64,000 bases of DNA from Aminobacter niigataensis (GCF_014200015.1 NZ_JACHOT010000005.1:124001-188000), one strand, 5' to 3'; numbered from the stretch's first letter, positions 12,855 to 23,267 are shown. Numbers and translations are program-made. The notes: generated by a model from the letters alone, not told the origin.

Positions 12855-13774
12855 TCCTGTGCTGCGGCGAAGCGCTCATCGACATGCTGCCCCGGCAGAG
12901 TTCGGCCGGCGAACCATCCTTCGCTCCCTATGCCGGCGGCGCGATCTTCAACTCGGCGATAGCGCTCGGCCGCCTCGGCGTGCCCACCGAATTCTTCTCC
13001 GGCCTGTCGTCCGATCTGTTCGGCCAGCAGATCCGCGAGGTGCTTGCCGCAAGCGACGTCGGCTCGCGCTATGCCAATCTGTCTGGCCGCCCGACGACGC
13101 TGGCCTTCGTCCGGCTCGACAACGGCCATGCCACCTACACCTTTTATGACGAAAACACCGCCGGGCGGATGCTGACCGAGGCCGACCTGCCCGCGCTGGG
13201 CGACGACATCGACGCCCTGCTGTTCGGGGCGATCAGCCTGATCCCGGAACCCTGCGGTTCGGCCTATGAAGCGCTGATGAAGCGCGAGCACGGGCACCGG
13301 GTGACGATGCTCGACCCGAACATCCGGCCGGGCTTCATCCAGGACAAGCAGGCGCACCTCCAACGGATGCAGCGGATGCTCGCCATGGCCGATATCGTCA
13401 AGCTTTCCGACGAAGACCTGGCCTGGTTCGGCGAGACCGGCAGCCATGAAGAGATCGCGGCTGACTGGCTGCGCAAGGGACCCAAGCTGGTGATCGTCAC
13501 CAAGGGCAGCAAGGGCGCCACCGCCTACAGCGCCCGGCACACCGTCTCGGTGACACCCGAAAAGGTAACCGTGGTCGATACGGTCGGCGCCGGAGACACC
13601 TTCAACGCCGGCGTGCTTGCTGCCCTGCACGCGCAGGATGCCCTGACCAAGAGCGCTGTCGCCGAGCTTTCGGAATCAGCCATCGAAGCAGCACTTTCGC
13701 TCGGTGCGCGGGCTGCGGCCGTGACCGTGTCGAGAGCTGGCGCAAACCCGCCGTGGCGGCGCGAACTGGCCTGA
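12851..13774 (+). CDS. frcK: PfkB-family carbohydrate kinase (fructokinase)
   Basis: Phosphorylates the imported sugar, most likely fructose. The 307-residue protein has the PfkB fold with the substrate-binding start LCCGEALIDMLP, an FAPYAGGAIFNSAIALGRLG segment, and the C-terminal VDTVGAGDTFNAGV signature, whose GAGD carries the catalytic aspartate. It overlaps the mutarotase gene by 4 bases. Its position in the ROK-mutarotase-kinase unit opposite frcBCA parallels the frc locus of Sinorhizobium, where a kinase gene accompanies the transporter. Fructokinase is favoured, but related ketose kinases cannot be excluded. Confidence 0.85.
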   Translation: MILCCGEALIDMLPRQSSAGEPSFAPYAGGAIFNSAIALGRLGVPTEFFSGLSSDLFGQQIREVLAASDVGSRYANLSGRPTTLAFVRLDNGHATYTFYDENTAGRMLTEADLPALGDDIDALLFGAISLIPEPCGSAYEALMKREHGHRVTMLDPNIRPGFIQDKQAHLQRMQRMLAMADIVKLSDEDLAWFGETGSHEEIAADWLRKGPKLVIVTKGSKGATAYSARHTVSVTPEKVTVVDTVGAGDTFNAGVLAALHAQDALTKSAVAELSESAIEAALSLGARAAAVTVSRAGANPPWRRELA

Positions 13775-14008
13775 AACAGGCGTTTTCCGGCGATTTCGCC
13801 GATCACTTTATGTTTCGCATCGCCAAGCCGGCTCAACGGGCAGCGCGGGAAATCCCATGTTTTCCGCCAATTTGAGCGCGAAATTGCTGCAACCGAAAGT
13901 AACAAGAACCGCAGCCGCGCCATGGATGCCGCAGGGGGCTCGGCTTTTTCGGACTCATCAACTCTGCTATCAGCGGCCCGAAGAAAACGATTGGGTTTTG
14001 GGGCCATC

Positions 14009-15151
14009 ATGCAGTTCATCGATCTCGGCGCGCAGCGCGAACGAATCCGCGACCGTCTGAAGGCGGCTATCGACAAGGTCGTCGACGAGGGCCGCTACAT
14101 TCTTGGGCCTGAAGTCACCGAATTCGAGAACCAGCTCGCCAAGTATGTCGGCGTCAAGCACGTCATCGCCTGCGCCAACGGTACCGACGCGCTTCTGTTG
14201 CCGCTGCTGGCCTCCGGCATTGGCCCGGGCGATGCGGTGTTCGTGCCGAGCTTCACCTTTGCCGCGACCGCCGAGGTCGTGGCGCTTGCCAAGGCCGAGC
14301 CGGTCTTCGTCGACATCGAACCCGACACCTACAACATCTCGATCGAGAGCCTCGAAGCGGCGATCGCCATGGTCAAGGCGGAAGGCCGCCTCAAGCCCAG
14401 GGCGATCATCCCCGTCGACCTGTTCGGCATCGCCGCCGACTATGCGGCGATCGACGCCATCGCCAAGCGCGAAAATCTCCTCGTCATCGAGGACGCCGCC
14501 CAGTCGATCGGCGGCTCGCAGGACGGCAAGATGTGCGGCGCCTACGGTCATGTCGCCGCCACCAGCTTCTATCCGGCCAAGCCGCTCGGCTGCTACGGCG
14601 ACGGTGGCGCGATGTTCACCAACGACGACGAATTCGCCGCGCGGCTGCGCTCCTTCGCCTTCCACGGCAAGGGCGAGACCCAGTACGACAACATCCATGT
14701 CGGCCTGAACTCGCGCCTCGACACACTGCAGGCGGCGATCCTGATCGAGAAGCTGGCGATCCTCGAAGACGAGATGCAGGCCCGCGCCACCATCGCCAAG
14801 CGCTACGCTGACGGCCTCGGCGATGTGGTGAAAGCCTCACGCGCGCCAACCGCTGGCCGCTCCGCTTGGGCGCAGTATGCCATCGAGACCGCCGACCGTG
14901 ACGGGCTGAAGGCGCATCTGCAGGCGCAGGGCATCCCGTCGGTCATCTACTACGTGAAGCCGCTGCATGTGCAGGTGGCCTATAGCCACTACCCGCGTGT
15001 GCCGGGCGGCCTGCCGGTCTCCGACGCAGTCCCAGGCACCATCCTGTGCCTGCCAATGCATCCCTATCTCAGCGAAGCCGACCAGGACCGGATCATCACC
15101 ACGATCCGCAATTATGTCGGCTCGAACTCGGCCAAGATCGCGGCCGAGTAA
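14009..15151 (+). CDS. DegT/DnrJ/EryC1-family PLP-dependent sugar aminotransferase
   Basis: Probably transfers an amino group to a nucleotide-linked keto sugar for LPS or exopolysaccharide. The protein has 380 residues. Family features: MQFIDLGAQRERI at the N-terminus, YILGPEVTEFE, CANGTDALLLPLLA, VPSFTFAATAE, VIEDAAQSIGG and SFYPAKPLGCYGDGGA with the Schiff-base lysine at about residue 191. The ATG at 14009 matches the usual start of the family; an in-frame upstream extension looks non-coding. It stands alone in the plus direction between the fructokinase gene and cysQ, and a sugar epimerase lies about 5 kb away. The actual substrate cannot be read from the sequence. Confidence 0.88.
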   Translation: MQFIDLGAQRERIRDRLKAAIDKVVDEGRYILGPEVTEFENQLAKYVGVKHVIACANGTDALLLPLLASGIGPGDAVFVPSFTFAATAEVVALAKAEPVFVDIEPDTYNISIESLEAAIAMVKAEGRLKPRAIIPVDLFGIAADYAAIDAIAKRENLLVIEDAAQSIGGSQDGKMCGAYGHVAATSFYPAKPLGCYGDGGAMFTNDDEFAARLRSFAFHGKGETQYDNIHVGLNSRLDTLQAAILIEKLAILEDEMQARATIAKRYADGLGDVVKASRAPTAGRSAWAQYAIETADRDGLKAHLQAQGIPSVIYYVKPLHVQVAYSHYPRVPGGLPVSDAVPGTILCLPMHPYLSEADQDRIITTIRNYVGSNSAKIAAE

Positions 15152-15165
15152 GACGCCACTTCCGA

Positions 15166-16020
15166 TCAGAACATGAAGGCCGGGTCGAGGATCCGGCCTG
15201 TCGAGACGAAGTGCGGGTTGGCGAAATCCTCGTCGTCGGCCTGGTTGCGCTTGCCATAAACGAGCGGCGCGCCGTCCAGGGTGTGGGTGATCCCGCCGGC
15301 CGCGCGCAGCACGGCATCGCCTGCCGCGGTATCCCATTCCATCGTCCGGCCGAAGCGCGGATAGATGTCCGCCTCGCCGGCAGCCACCAAACAAAACTTC
15401 AACGACGAACCGACAGACACGATCTCGGCTGCCGCGACCTTCTTGATGAAGGCATCGGTTTCGGGCGTCCGGTGAGAACGGCTGGCAACGATGGTCAGCG
15501 GCTGGCGGCCCTCGCGCACATGAACGCGACGGCGTTCCGAGACGGCAAGGCCGTCTCGGGCCTCGAAGGCTACCGCCTTGCCCGGCCGGCCTGAGAAGAA
15601 GCGCCCCGTGCACGGCGCATAGACCACGCCGATTTCCGGTGCGCCGCCCCTGATCAGCGCGATGTTGACGGTGAAATCGGTATGGCGCCTGACGAATTCC
15701 TTGGTGCCGTCGAGCGGATCGACCAGGAAGAAAACCTGGCCGAGCTCGGGCGGAACGATGCCCTCGGCGACCTCTTCCTCGGCAACGCACGGCACATCGG
15801 GAAACGCTGCGCGCAAGCCCTCGAGGATCACGCGTTCCGCGGCACGATCGGCCTGGGTGACGGGCGAGGCATCTGCCTTGTCCGTCACTTTGATTTCCGA
15901 ATGAAAAACCTCCATGACCGCCCGCCCGGCATCCAGGGCCAGGCGCTCGATCACTTCGAGGATGGCCTCGTCAGATGCCGCCGCCGTCGTCGTATTGGTG
16001 TTCTGCAATGTCTCGCTCAT
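15166..16020 (-). CDS. cysQ: 3'(2'),5'-bisphosphate nucleotidase
   Basis: Removes the 3'-phosphate of adenosine 3',5'-bisphosphate, the by-product of PAPS-dependent sulfate metabolism. The 284-residue protein has the inositol-monophosphatase fold with metal motifs [10 protein letters not shown] and [16 protein letters not shown], and the EEE acidic loop after PDVPCVA. The ATG at 16020 gives a 50-base overlap with the end of cysNC. No later start keeps the conserved N-terminal helix, so the overlap seems real. It is the third gene of the cysD-cysNC-cysQ operon. Confidence 0.93.
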   Translation of the reverse strand: MSETLQNTNTTTAAASDEAILEVIERLALDAGRAVMEVFHSEIKVTDKADASPVTQADRAAERVILEGLRAAFPDVPCVAEEEVAEGIVPPELGQVFFLVDPLDGTKEFVRRHTDFTVNIALIRGGAPEIGVVYAPCTGRFFSGRPGKAVAFEARDGLAVSERRRVHVREGRQPLTIVASRSHRTPETDAFIKKVAAAEIVSVGSSLKFCLVAAGEADIYPRFGRTMEWDTAAGDAVLRAAGGITHTLDGAPLVYGKRNQADDEDFANPHFVSTGRILDPAFMF

Positions 16021-17908
16021 TCAGCCAGGCCTCGACCGCCTCGACCATCTCTTCAGGGGTCTTGCCGAGGGTCTGGAGATGAATCTCAGGATTCTCCGGC
16101 GTTTCATAGGGCGAATCGACACCGGTGAAATTCTTGATCGCACCGGCAAGAGCCCGCGCATAGAGACCCTTCGGGTCGCGCTTGGCGCATTCCTCGAACG
16201 GCGTGTCGACAAACACCTCGACGAACTCGCCCTGCCCCATCAGTTCGCGCGCCATGCGGCGCTCGGCACGGAAGGGCGAGATGAACGAGACGATGACGAT
16301 CAGACCGGCGTCGGCCATCAACTTGGCAACCTCGGCGACGCGGCGGATGTTCTCGACGCGGTCCTCATCGGTGAAGCCGAGATCGCGGTTGAGCCCGTGG
16401 CGAACGTTGTCGCCGTCCAGCACGTAGGTATGGCGCCCGGTGGCGTGCAGCTTCTTTTCCAGCAGGTTGGCAACCGTCGACTTGCCGGAGCCCGACAGGC
16501 CGGTGAACCACAATACCGCCGGGCGCTGGTTCTTGAGGTCGGCACGGGCGTGACGGGTCACGTCGAGCGACTGCCAGTGGATGTTCTCCGACCGGCGCAG
16601 CGGATGCAGGATCATGCCGGCGCCGACGGTGGCGTTGCTGATCCGGTCGATCAGGATGAAGGCGCCGGTGGTGCGGTTGTCGGCGAAGCTGTCGAAGGCA
16701 ACAGGCGACTGGGCCGATATGTTGCAGACGCCGACCTCGTTCATCTCCAGCGACTTCGCCGCCTCATGGGCGAAGTCATTGACGTTGATCCGATACTTGA
16801 GGTCGGTGACGGTGGCGCTGGCCTGGTCGGTCTCGGTGCGCAGGATGTAAGAACGCCCTGGCAGCAGCGCCTGTTCGTCGAACCAGACGACATTGGCAGC
16901 GAACTGGTCGGCGACATGCGGCCGTGCCGCAGGCGCCACCAGCAGGTTACCGCGGGAAACCTCGACCTCGTCTTCGAGCACGATGGTGATCGCCTGGCCG
17001 GCGACCGCCGTGCGCAGGTCTCCGCCCTGGGCGACGATACGCTTGACCGTGGACGGCTTACCCGATTTGGCGACGACGATCTCGTCGCCCTGCGAGATCG
17101 AGCCTGAGGCGATGGTGCCGGCGAAGCCGCGGAAATCGAGATTGGGCCGGTTCACATATTGCACCGGAAAGCGGAACGGGCGCTCGACCGCCTCTTCCTC
17201 GACGACCGCGGATTCGAGGTGCTCGATCAGGGTCGGGCCCGAATACCAGCCCATCTTTTCCGAACGCCGGGTCACGTTGTCCCCAAAGCGCGCCGACATG
17301 GGGATCGGCACGACAGACTTGAAGCCCAGGCTCTCGGCGAAGGCGGCGTATTCAGCGGTGATGCGGTCAAACACCTTCTGGTCGAAGCCGACAAGGTCGA
17401 TCTTGTTGACCGCGACGACGATGTTCCTGATGCCGAGCAGCGAAGCGATGATCGAATGCCGCCGCGTCTGGCGCAGCACGCCCTGGCGCGCGTCGACCAG
17501 CACGATGGCGAGGTCAGCCGTCGAGGCACCGGTCGCCATGTTGCGCGTGTATTGCTCATGACCGGGGGTGTCGGCGACGATGAACTTGCGCTTCGGCGTG
17601 GCGAAAAAGCGGTAGGCGACGTCGATGGTGATGCCTTGCTCGCGCTCGGCTTCCAGCCCGTCGACCAGCAGCGCGAAGTCGACGTCCTCGCCCGTGGTGC
17701 CATGCTTGCGGGAATCGCGCTCCAGCGCGGCAAGCTGATCCTCGAAGATCTGCTTGGTATCGGACAACAGGCGGCCGATCAGCGTCGACTTGCCGTCATC
17801 GACCGACCCGCAGGTCAGGAAGCGCAGGAGCGACTTCTGCTCCTGGCCGGCGAGATATTCGCGGACGCTTTCTGCAGCCTCGACCTTGTTTGCCAGTGCG
17901 TGGCGCAT
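15971..17908 (-). CDS. cysNC: Bifunctional sulfate adenylyltransferase large subunit / APS kinase (CysN-CysC fusion)
   Basis: Activates sulfate: the GTPase half drives APS formation with CysD, and the kinase half makes PAPS. The 645-residue protein has an EF-Tu-like GTPase domain (P-loop [15 protein letters not shown] near residue 30, [20 protein letters not shown]), beta-barrel domains, then an APS kinase domain from about residue 440 with the P-loop [15 protein letters not shown]. The fusion is normal in rhizobia (CysN/NodQ type). The ATG at 17908 lies 2 bases after the cysD stop; a longer upstream frame runs inside cysD and was rejected. Confidence 0.95.
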   Translation of the reverse strand: MRHALANKVEAAESVREYLAGQEQKSLLRFLTCGSVDDGKSTLIGRLLSDTKQIFEDQLAALERDSRKHGTTGEDVDFALLVDGLEAEREQGITIDVAYRFFATPKRKFIVADTPGHEQYTRNMATGASTADLAIVLVDARQGVLRQTRRHSIIASLLGIRNIVVAVNKIDLVGFDQKVFDRITAEYAAFAESLGFKSVVPIPMSARFGDNVTRRSEKMGWYSGPTLIEHLESAVVEEEAVERPFRFPVQYVNRPNLDFRGFAGTIASGSISQGDEIVVAKSGKPSTVKRIVAQGGDLRTAVAGQAITIVLEDEVEVSRGNLLVAPAARPHVADQFAANVVWFDEQALLPGRSYILRTETDQASATVTDLKYRINVNDFAHEAAKSLEMNEVGVCNISAQSPVAFDSFADNRTTGAFILIDRISNATVGAGMILHPLRRSENIHWQSLDVTRHARADLKNQRPAVLWFTGLSGSGKSTVANLLEKKLHATGRHTYVLDGDNVRHGLNRDLGFTDEDRVENIRRVAEVAKLMADAGLIVIVSFISPFRAERRMARELMGQGEFVEVFVDTPFEECAKRDPKGLYARALAGAIKNFTGVDSPYETPENPEIHLQTLGKTPEEMVEAVEAWLNERDIAEHQYDDGGGI

Positions 17909-17910
17909 GC

Positions 17911-18816
17911 TCAGAAATACCCTTCGCGCTTCTTCTTTTCCATCGAGCCGGCTTCGTCGCGGTCGATGAGGCGTCCCTGCCGCTCGGAGGTGCGAGCGGT
18001 CAGCATTTCGCTGACGATGCCTTCGAGGCTGTCGGCATCGGATTCGATGGCACCGGTGAGCGGGTAGCAGCCCAGCGTGCGGAAGCGCACCAGCCGGTTC
18101 TCCACCACCTCGCCCGGATGGAGCTTCATGCGATCGTCGTCGCGCAGGATCAGCATGCCGTCGCGCTCGACCACCGGGCGATGCTTGGCGAAATAGAGCG
18201 GCACGATCGGGATGTCTTCCTGCAGGATGTACTGCCAGATATCGAGCTCGGTCCAATTGGACAGCGGGAAGACGCGGATCGATTCACCTGCGGCCACGCG
18301 GGTGTTGAAGATCTTCCACATCTCCGGGCGCTGGTTCTTCGGGTCCCAGGCATGCTGGGCGTTGCGGAACGAGAAGATGCGCTCCTTGGCGCGCGACTTC
18401 TCCTCGTCGCGACGAGCACCACCGAAGGCCGCATCGAAGCCGTATTTGTCGAGCGCCTGGCGCAGGCCGACCGTCTTCATCACATGCGTATGGGTGTTCG
18501 AGCCATGGTCGAACGGATTGATGTTGTCGCGGACGCCGTCCGGGTTGACGTGGACCAGAAGATCGAAGCCGAGCTCGCGCGCCATGGTGTCGCGGAACTC
18601 GATCATCTCGCGGAACTTCCATGTGGTGTCGACATGGAGGAACGGGAATGGCGGCTTGGCCGGGTAGAAGGCTTTCATCGCCAGATGCAGCAGGACCGAG
18701 GAATCCTTCCCAACGGAATAGAGCATTACCGGCTTGGAAAAAGTGGCTGCGACCTCACGGAAGATGTGGATCGCCTCCGCCTCGAGACGGTCCAGGTGAG
18801 TCAGTCTGGCAAGCAT
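17911..18816 (-). CDS. cysD: Sulfate adenylyltransferase small subunit
   Basis: The catalytic subunit of ATP sulfurylase, forming APS from ATP and sulfate together with CysN. The 301-residue length is standard. The PAPS-reductase-like nucleotide-binding loop [17 protein letters not shown] is at about residues 30-46, followed by [16 protein letters not shown] and the YPLTGA segment near the C-terminus. The start at 18816 opens with [18 protein letters not shown], the usual CysD N-terminus. It is the first gene of the cys operon, and its promoter lies in the 271 bases shared with the divergent DUF2793 gene. Confidence 0.96.
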   Translation of the reverse strand: MLARLTHLDRLEAEAIHIFREVAATFSKPVMLYSVGKDSSVLLHLAMKAFYPAKPPFPFLHVDTTWKFREMIEFRDTMARELGFDLLVHVNPDGVRDNINPFDHGSNTHTHVMKTVGLRQALDKYGFDAAFGGARRDEEKSRAKERIFSFRNAQHAWDPKNQRPEMWKIFNTRVAAGESIRVFPLSNWTELDIWQYILQEDIPIVPLYFAKHRPVVERDGMLILRDDDRMKLHPGEVVENRLVRFRTLGCYPLTGAIESDADSLEGIVSEMLTARTSERQGRLIDRDEAGSMEKKKREGYF

Positions 18817-19087
18817 TGAAAAGCCTTCGGAAAACGTTCCTTGGCCGCGGCTTTGGAGCCGAAACGACCTGATGCGCGCATTGTCCCTGCAAGCAGGAGG
18901 CGCCTCAAGCAGTGCAAGACCAAATTTCGCGGCCTGCCAAGTCAGATTTGCCCCACGCGTCACATCTTCAGGAATGCAATTCCACCGCATGCCTGAAGGG
19001 GCTCGAGACGTGGATAGACGCGCCCGCTTTTCCACCCCCTTCCGGCCGGCCCTATCATGGCGCAAGAGCCAACGACAGGAGCCCGCC

Positions 19088-20539
19088 TTGGAACAGACGA
19101 CCAACCTGAAAATGCCCTTCATCATGCCGTCGCAGGCACAGAAGCACGTCACCCACAACGAAGCGCTGCAGGCGCTCGATATCGTCGTGCAGCTCTCGGT
19201 GCTCGACCGGCATCTGGCGGCGCCCCCTGCTGTACCTGCCGAGGGTGATCGCTACATCGTCGCCGCTGCTGCAACGGGCGGCTGGGTCGGCAAGGTCGGC
19301 CAGGTCGCCGCCTGGCAGGACGGCGACTGGGCCTTCCACATCCCGGTCAAGGGTTGGCTCACCTGGGTCGCCGACGAGCAGCGCATCCTTGCCCATGACG
19401 GCAGCGGCTGGGTCGACACCATCGCGCTCGGCATCAACCCGGCGGCCATGGTCGGCGTCAACACGACAGCCGACACCACCAACCGACTGTCTGTAAAGAG
19501 CCAGGCGGTGCTGTTCGACAATCTCGGCGCCGGCCAGCAGGTCAAGATCAACAAGGCCGCCGCAGGCGACAACGCCTCGCTGCTGTTTCAGACCGGCTAT
19601 TCGGGCCGCGCCGAGTTCGGTCTTGCTGGCGACGACGACTGGCACCTCAAGGTTTCAGCAGATGGCGGCGCCTGGACGGAGGCTTTGAAGGTCAGCCGTT
19701 CAGACGGGCGCGTGCTTTTGCCGGCTGGCCTCACCCTGACCGACCCGAACCAGGCGACGGCCAAGCGCCATATCCGCGAATCGCTCGCCGCCAACCGGAG
19801 CTATTTCGTCCGAACGGACGGTTCGGATACCAATAACGGGCTGGGGGACACCAGCGGCGGAGCCTTCCTGACCATTCAGAAGGCGCTCGATGTCGCCGCG
19901 AGCCTCGACATGGCAGGTTTCACGGTCACCATCCAGGTCGCTGATGGCACCTACAGCGGCGCGATCGTCGTTCCGGCGATGACCGGCCAGGCTGCCCCAT
20001 CGGCGCTTGTCATTGCCGGCAACAGCGGAGCACCGGCCAATGTGATCGTCTCGACCAACAATGCGAACGCCATCAACGCACCTTCCGGCACGGGTTGTTT
20101 GGTCAAGGACATGGAGATCCGGACGACAGCCAGCGGCTTCGGCCTCAACGCCGACGGCGGCACGCTCCAGTTCCAGAACGTCCGTTTCGGCGCCTGCGCC
20201 CAGGCACACATCCTGTGCCAGAACAATGGCGCGGCGGCCGCTACCGGCAACTACGCCATTTCAGGCGCATCGCCGATGCATTGGTCGGCGCAGACTGGCG
20301 GGTTCATCAACACCGAAGGCCGGACGGTCACGCTGGTAGGTACGCCCGCTTTCTCGACCGCCTTTGCCTCCTGCCGGCATGGCGACATCGCCTGCGCCGG
20401 CATGACATTCAGCGGCAGCGCGACCGGCCAGCGCTACAGTGCGACACTCAACGGGGTCATCGATACCGCTGGCGGCGGCGCAAGCTATCTTCCTGGAAGT
20501 GTGGCCGGCAGTACTGCGACCGGAGGCCAGTATGCCTGA
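19088..20539 (+). CDS. DUF2793-domain protein with beta-helix C-terminus, phage tail-fibre-like
   Basis: A 483-residue protein with an N-terminal DUF2793-type domain ([20 protein letters not shown], then repeated [17 protein letters not shown] and [15 protein letters not shown] elements) and a right-handed parallel beta-helix-like C-terminus that begins at [23 protein letters not shown]2793 is known mainly from alphaproteobacterial phage tail or gene-transfer-agent proteins. The TTG at 19088 was chosen because AGGAG lies about 7 bases upstream. No other phage gene is nearby: the neighbours are cysD and a sugar epimerase. It could be a surface or receptor-binding protein of a relic or a dispersed tail-like element. 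Its role is unknown. Confidence 0.8.
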   Translation: MEQTTNLKMPFIMPSQAQKHVTHNEALQALDIVVQLSVLDRHLAAPPAVPAEGDRYIVAAAATGGWVGKVGQVAAWQDGDWAFHIPVKGWLTWVADEQRILAHDGSGWVDTIALGINPAAMVGVNTTADTTNRLSVKSQAVLFDNLGAGQQVKINKAAAGDNASLLFQTGYSGRAEFGLAGDDDWHLKVSADGGAWTEALKVSRSDGRVLLPAGLTLTDPNQATAKRHIRESLAANRSYFVRTDGSDTNNGLGDTSGGAFLTIQKALDVAASLDMAGFTVTIQVADGTYSGAIVVPAMTGQAAPSALVIAGNSGAPANVIVSTNNANAINAPSGTGCLVKDMEIRTTASGFGLNADGGTLQFQNVRFGACAQAHILCQNNGAAAATGNYAISGASPMHWSAQTGGFINTEGRTVTLVGTPAFSTAFASCRHGDIACAGMTFSGSATGQRYSATLNGVIDTAGGGASYLPGSVAGSTATGGQYA

Positions 20540-20548
20540 ATGCCTCGG

Positions 20549-21556
20549 TTATTGGACGCGGTAGTACCTGCCGTACCAATCGACGAAGCGAACCAATCCC
20601 TCTTCGATCGGCGTGTGCGGAAGCTCGCCGATCAATGCCTCGAGGTCGCTCACATCGGCCCACGTGCTGAGCACGTCGCCCGGCTGCAGCGGCATGAAGT
20701 TCTTCACCGCCTCGCGACCGGTCGCACGCTCGAGAATGCGGATCATCTCCATCAGATGCTCCTTGCGGCGGTTGCCGATGTTCATGACGCGATGCGGCGC
20801 CCAACTTCCAGAGGCGCCGCCGGTGGCGATGTCATAGTCGGGATCGGCCTTAGGCGGCAGGTCGATGAGGCGCACGACGCCTTCGACGATGTCGTCGACA
20901 TAGGTGAAGTCGCGGTACATATCGCCATTGTTGTAGATGTCGATGGGCTCGCCGGCGAAGATGGCGCGGGTGAACTTGTAGTAGGCCATGTCGGGCCGCC
21001 CCCATGGACCGTAGACGGTAAAGAAGCGCAAGCCGGTGGCCGGCACGCCAAACAGATGGCTGTAGGTATGCGCCATCAATTCGTTGGCCTTCTTCGTCGC
21101 CGCGTAGAGGCTGACCGGGTGATCGACGCCGTCGCGCGGCGAATAGGGCTGCTTCTTGTTGCCGCCGTAGACCGAACTCGACGAGGCGTAGATCAGGTGC
21201 TTCGGCTGCGTTGCGCGGCAGTTCTCCAGGATGTTCAGAAAGCCGGTGACATTGGCATCGACATAGGCTTGCGGGTTGTCGAGCGAATAGCGCACCCCGG
21301 CCTGCGCGGCGAGGTTGATGACTACCTCCGGGCGGCATTCGAAGGCCGATTTTACCGCTGCCGCATCGGCGAGATCGGCCCGGATGAAGCGGAAATCGCT
21401 GCTTTCCGCCAGGATTTCCAGCCGCGAACGCTTGAGCGAGGTGTCGTAGTAGTCGGTGACGCTGTCGAAGCCGACAACGTCGTACCCCTCCGCCAGAAGC
21501 CGCCTGGCGACGTGGAAACCGATGAACCCGGCCGTGCCCGTAACAAGAACAGTCAT
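20549..21556 (-). CDS. NAD-dependent epimerase, probably UDP-glucuronate 4-epimerase
   Basis: Likely converts UDP-glucuronate to UDP-galacturonate for LPS or capsule synthesis. The 335-residue extended short-chain dehydrogenase has the NAD-binding loop VTGTAGFIGFHVA at residues 4-16, the catalytic SSSSVYGGN and the YAATKKANE (YxxxK) motif, and RPDMAYYKFTRAI, which is characteristic of UDP-glucuronate epimerases such as LpsL. The start at 21556 is preferred to a TTG 18 bases upstream because GGGAT precedes it. The gene converges with the DUF2793 gene, with only 9 bases between the stops. Confidence 0.88.
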   Translation of the reverse strand: MTVLVTGTAGFIGFHVARRLLAEGYDVVGFDSVTDYYDTSLKRSRLEILAESSDFRFIRADLADAAAVKSAFECRPEVVINLAAQAGVRYSLDNPQAYVDANVTGFLNILENCRATQPKHLIYASSSSVYGGNKKQPYSPRDGVDHPVSLYAATKKANELMAHTYSHLFGVPATGLRFFTVYGPWGRPDMAYYKFTRAIFAGEPIDIYNNGDMYRDFTYVDDIVEGVVRLIDLPPKADPDYDIATGGASGSWAPHRVMNIGNRRKEHLMEMIRILERATGREAVKNFMPLQPGDVLSTWADVSDLEALIGELPHTPIEEGLVRFVDWYGRYYRVQ

Positions 21557-21580
21557 GATCCCAATGCTCTTCAAATGCAG

Positions 21581-21611
21581 AACGCCCCGGCCTTTCTAGA
21601 GCCGGGGCGTT
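21581..21611 (-). terminator. Strong hairpin downstream of bioY
   Basis: A perfect 11-base inverted repeat (AACGCCCCGGC at 21581-21591 with GCCGGGGCGTT at 21601-21611, 9-base loop) lies between the bioY stop and the epimerase start, both minus strand. The T-run after it is short, so it is either an imperfect intrinsic terminator or an RNA-stabilising hairpin. Confidence 0.6.
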
Positions 21612-21640
21612 GCTAAAACCAGCATGCGGTTGTCGGCCGA

Positions 21641-22234
21641 TCAGCCCTTCTTGGGAAGCAGCGCCCAGATCGCCGGAACGGCTGCGGCAGCGAGCGCCAC
21701 CTTGATCAGGTCCGGCACGATGAACGGCACGACGCCGAACTGCCACGACTTCTCGGCGCCGATCAGCAGCGACAGCCACGAGAAGCCCATCGCCATCATC
21801 ACGACTTCGGCGACGAGCATGGCGCCGAGCATCTTGACGATGCTGCGGCCCCAGCCGCGGTCCACGGCCCAGCCGACGATCGCCACCATGGCGACGAAAC
21901 CGGCGAGATAGCCACCGGTCGAGCCGAGCATGTAGGCAATGCCGAGGCCCTTCTCGGGCGTGCTCTGGAACACCGGATAACCCATGGCGCCCTGGGCCAT
22001 GTAGAGCAGGATCGTTGCAAGGCCGAGACGCAGGCCATAGGCTGCGGCTATGCCGAGGACGGCGAGCGTCTGCAGCGACATGTCGACGGGTCCGAGCATG
22101 ACCTTGGTCTTCGCCGAGGCGATGAGCAGCAGCGAACCGGCAACGGCCAGAAGAAGCTGAGTCGCCAAGCGCGTCGCGCCCTTTTCGGGCAATGCCGCAG
22201 AGATAAGCGCGGTGGAACTGCTGGATACGGACAT
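21641..22234 (-). CDS. bioY: Biotin transporter BioY
   Basis: The substrate-binding membrane subunit of the biotin transporter. The 197-residue protein has about six hydrophobic segments and the BioY landmarks VMLGPVDMSLQTLAVLG, LYMAQGAMGYPVF and GSTGGYLAGFVAM. The ATG at 22234 is preceded by AAGGGGAT. No bioM or bioN gene (ATPase, coupling subunit) is in the window, so it acts alone, with partners encoded elsewhere, or with a shared ECF module. An inverted repeat overlaps a candidate promoter upstream. Confidence 0.93.
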   Translation of the reverse strand: MSVSSSSTALISAALPEKGATRLATQLLLAVAGSLLLIASAKTKVMLGPVDMSLQTLAVLGIAAAYGLRLGLATILLYMAQGAMGYPVFQSTPEKGLGIAYMLGSTGGYLAGFVAMVAIVGWAVDRGWGRSIVKMLGAMLVAEVVMMAMGFSWLSLLIGAEKSWQFGVVPFIVPDLIKVALAAAAVPAIWALLPKKG

Positions 22235-22307
22235 GTAAATCCCCTTGTAATGCGCGTGCCTGGACACGTCAGTCGTGGTTTTCCCTATATTGTCTTCCGT
22301 GCTAAGC

Positions 22308-22323
22308 GGCAAACGAATTTGCC
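22308..22323. promoter_or_regulatory. Inverted repeat overlapping the presumed bioY promoter
   Basis: GGCAAA and TTTGCC, separated by CGAA, form a 6-base inverted repeat. Reading the minus strand, TTGCCG from its left end can serve as a -35 box, with TATAGG 17 bases later as a -10 box, so a bound protein would block bioY. It does not resemble the known BioR site. It could equally serve the divergent hydrolase gene. Confidence 0.35.
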
Positions 22324-22357
22324 ACTGGCTCCTCGAACTCACAGATATCGGCCGGCC

Positions 22358-23266
22358 ATGTCCCTCGACCTCGATACACGCTTCGACCCCGCCTACGGCG
22401 AGCCAGTCCCGATCGCCGAGGGCGTCGTACGGATAACCGCCAACAATCCTGGCGCCTTCACCTTCCACGGCACCAACACATACATCATCGGCCACGACAC
22501 GTTGGCAGTCCTCGATCCCGGCCCGGCCGACGACGCCCACCTGGAGGCGTTGATCCATGCCATCGCCGGGCGGCCCGTCAGCCATATCTTCGTCAGCCAC
22601 ACGCATCGCGACCACTCGCCGCTCGCAGCGCGCCTCAAGGCCCTGACTGGCGCAATCACCGTTGCCGAAGGGCCGCACCGGTCGGCGCGGCCGCTGCGGA
22701 TCGGCGAAGTCGCCCCGCTCGATGCCAGCAGCGATACCGACTTCGTCCCCGATCTCGTCACGGCAGACGGCCAGCTTGTCGATGGCGACGGCTGGCGCAT
22801 GCGAACGGTGCTGACGCCGGGTCACGCCGCAAATCACGCCGCCTTTGCGCTCGAAGGCACCGGCATCTTGTTTTCGGCCGACCACGTCATGGCCTGGTCG
22901 ACCTCGATCGTCGCCCCGCCAGATGGCGCAATGTCCGACTACATGGCGTCGCTCGACAAGCTGATCGCGCGCGACGACCGCACCTACCTGCCCGGCCATG
23001 GCGGCCCGGTGGTGTCGCCACAGCAATTCGTGCGCGGGCTCAAGACCCACCGCATGATGCGCGAGCGGGCCATCCTCGAACGGCTCGACAAGGGCGACAG
23101 CTCGATTCCAGACATCGTGCGCGCGATCTATCGCGACACCGATCCCCGGCTCTACGGCGCAGCGGGGCTATCGGTCCTCGCCCATCTCGAAGATCTGGTC
23201 GGGCGCGGCAAGGCCATCAGCAACGAGGCCCCGGCAATCGACAGCATCTATTCGCCGGCCAGATAG
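22358..23266 (+). CDS. Metallo-beta-lactamase-fold hydrolase (LACTB2-like)
   Basis: A cytoplasmic zinc hydrolase of unassigned substrate, 302 residues. The metal-binding motif SHTHRDHS (HxHxDH) lies near residue 87, followed by TPGHAANH and FSADHVMAW, giving the remaining ligands, and LPGHGGPV. The C-terminal 80 residues form the winged helix-like tail seen in LACTB2-type proteins (HRMMRERAILERL). The ATG at 22358 begins with MSLDLDTRFDP; it was preferred over an upstream GTG in a non-conserved extension. It is convergent with the DUF1499 gene, with the two stops one base apart. Confidence 0.88.
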   Translation: MSLDLDTRFDPAYGEPVPIAEGVVRITANNPGAFTFHGTNTYIIGHDTLAVLDPGPADDAHLEALIHAIAGRPVSHIFVSHTHRDHSPLAARLKALTGAITVAEGPHRSARPLRIGEVAPLDASSDTDFVPDLVTADGQLVDGDGWRMRTVLTPGHAANHAAFALEGTGILFSADHVMAWSTSIVAPPDGAMSDYMASLDKLIARDDRTYLPGHGGPVVSPQQFVRGLKTHRMMRERAILERLDKGDSSIPDIVRAIYRDTDPRLYGAAGLSVLAHLEDLVGRGKAISNEAPAIDSIYSPAR

Positions 23267-23267
23267 G

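Noticed and set aside
22235-22357. BioR operator (TTATCTATAA type) before bioY
   Set aside because: No close match was found; only an unrelated GGCAAA/TTTGCC repeat is present.
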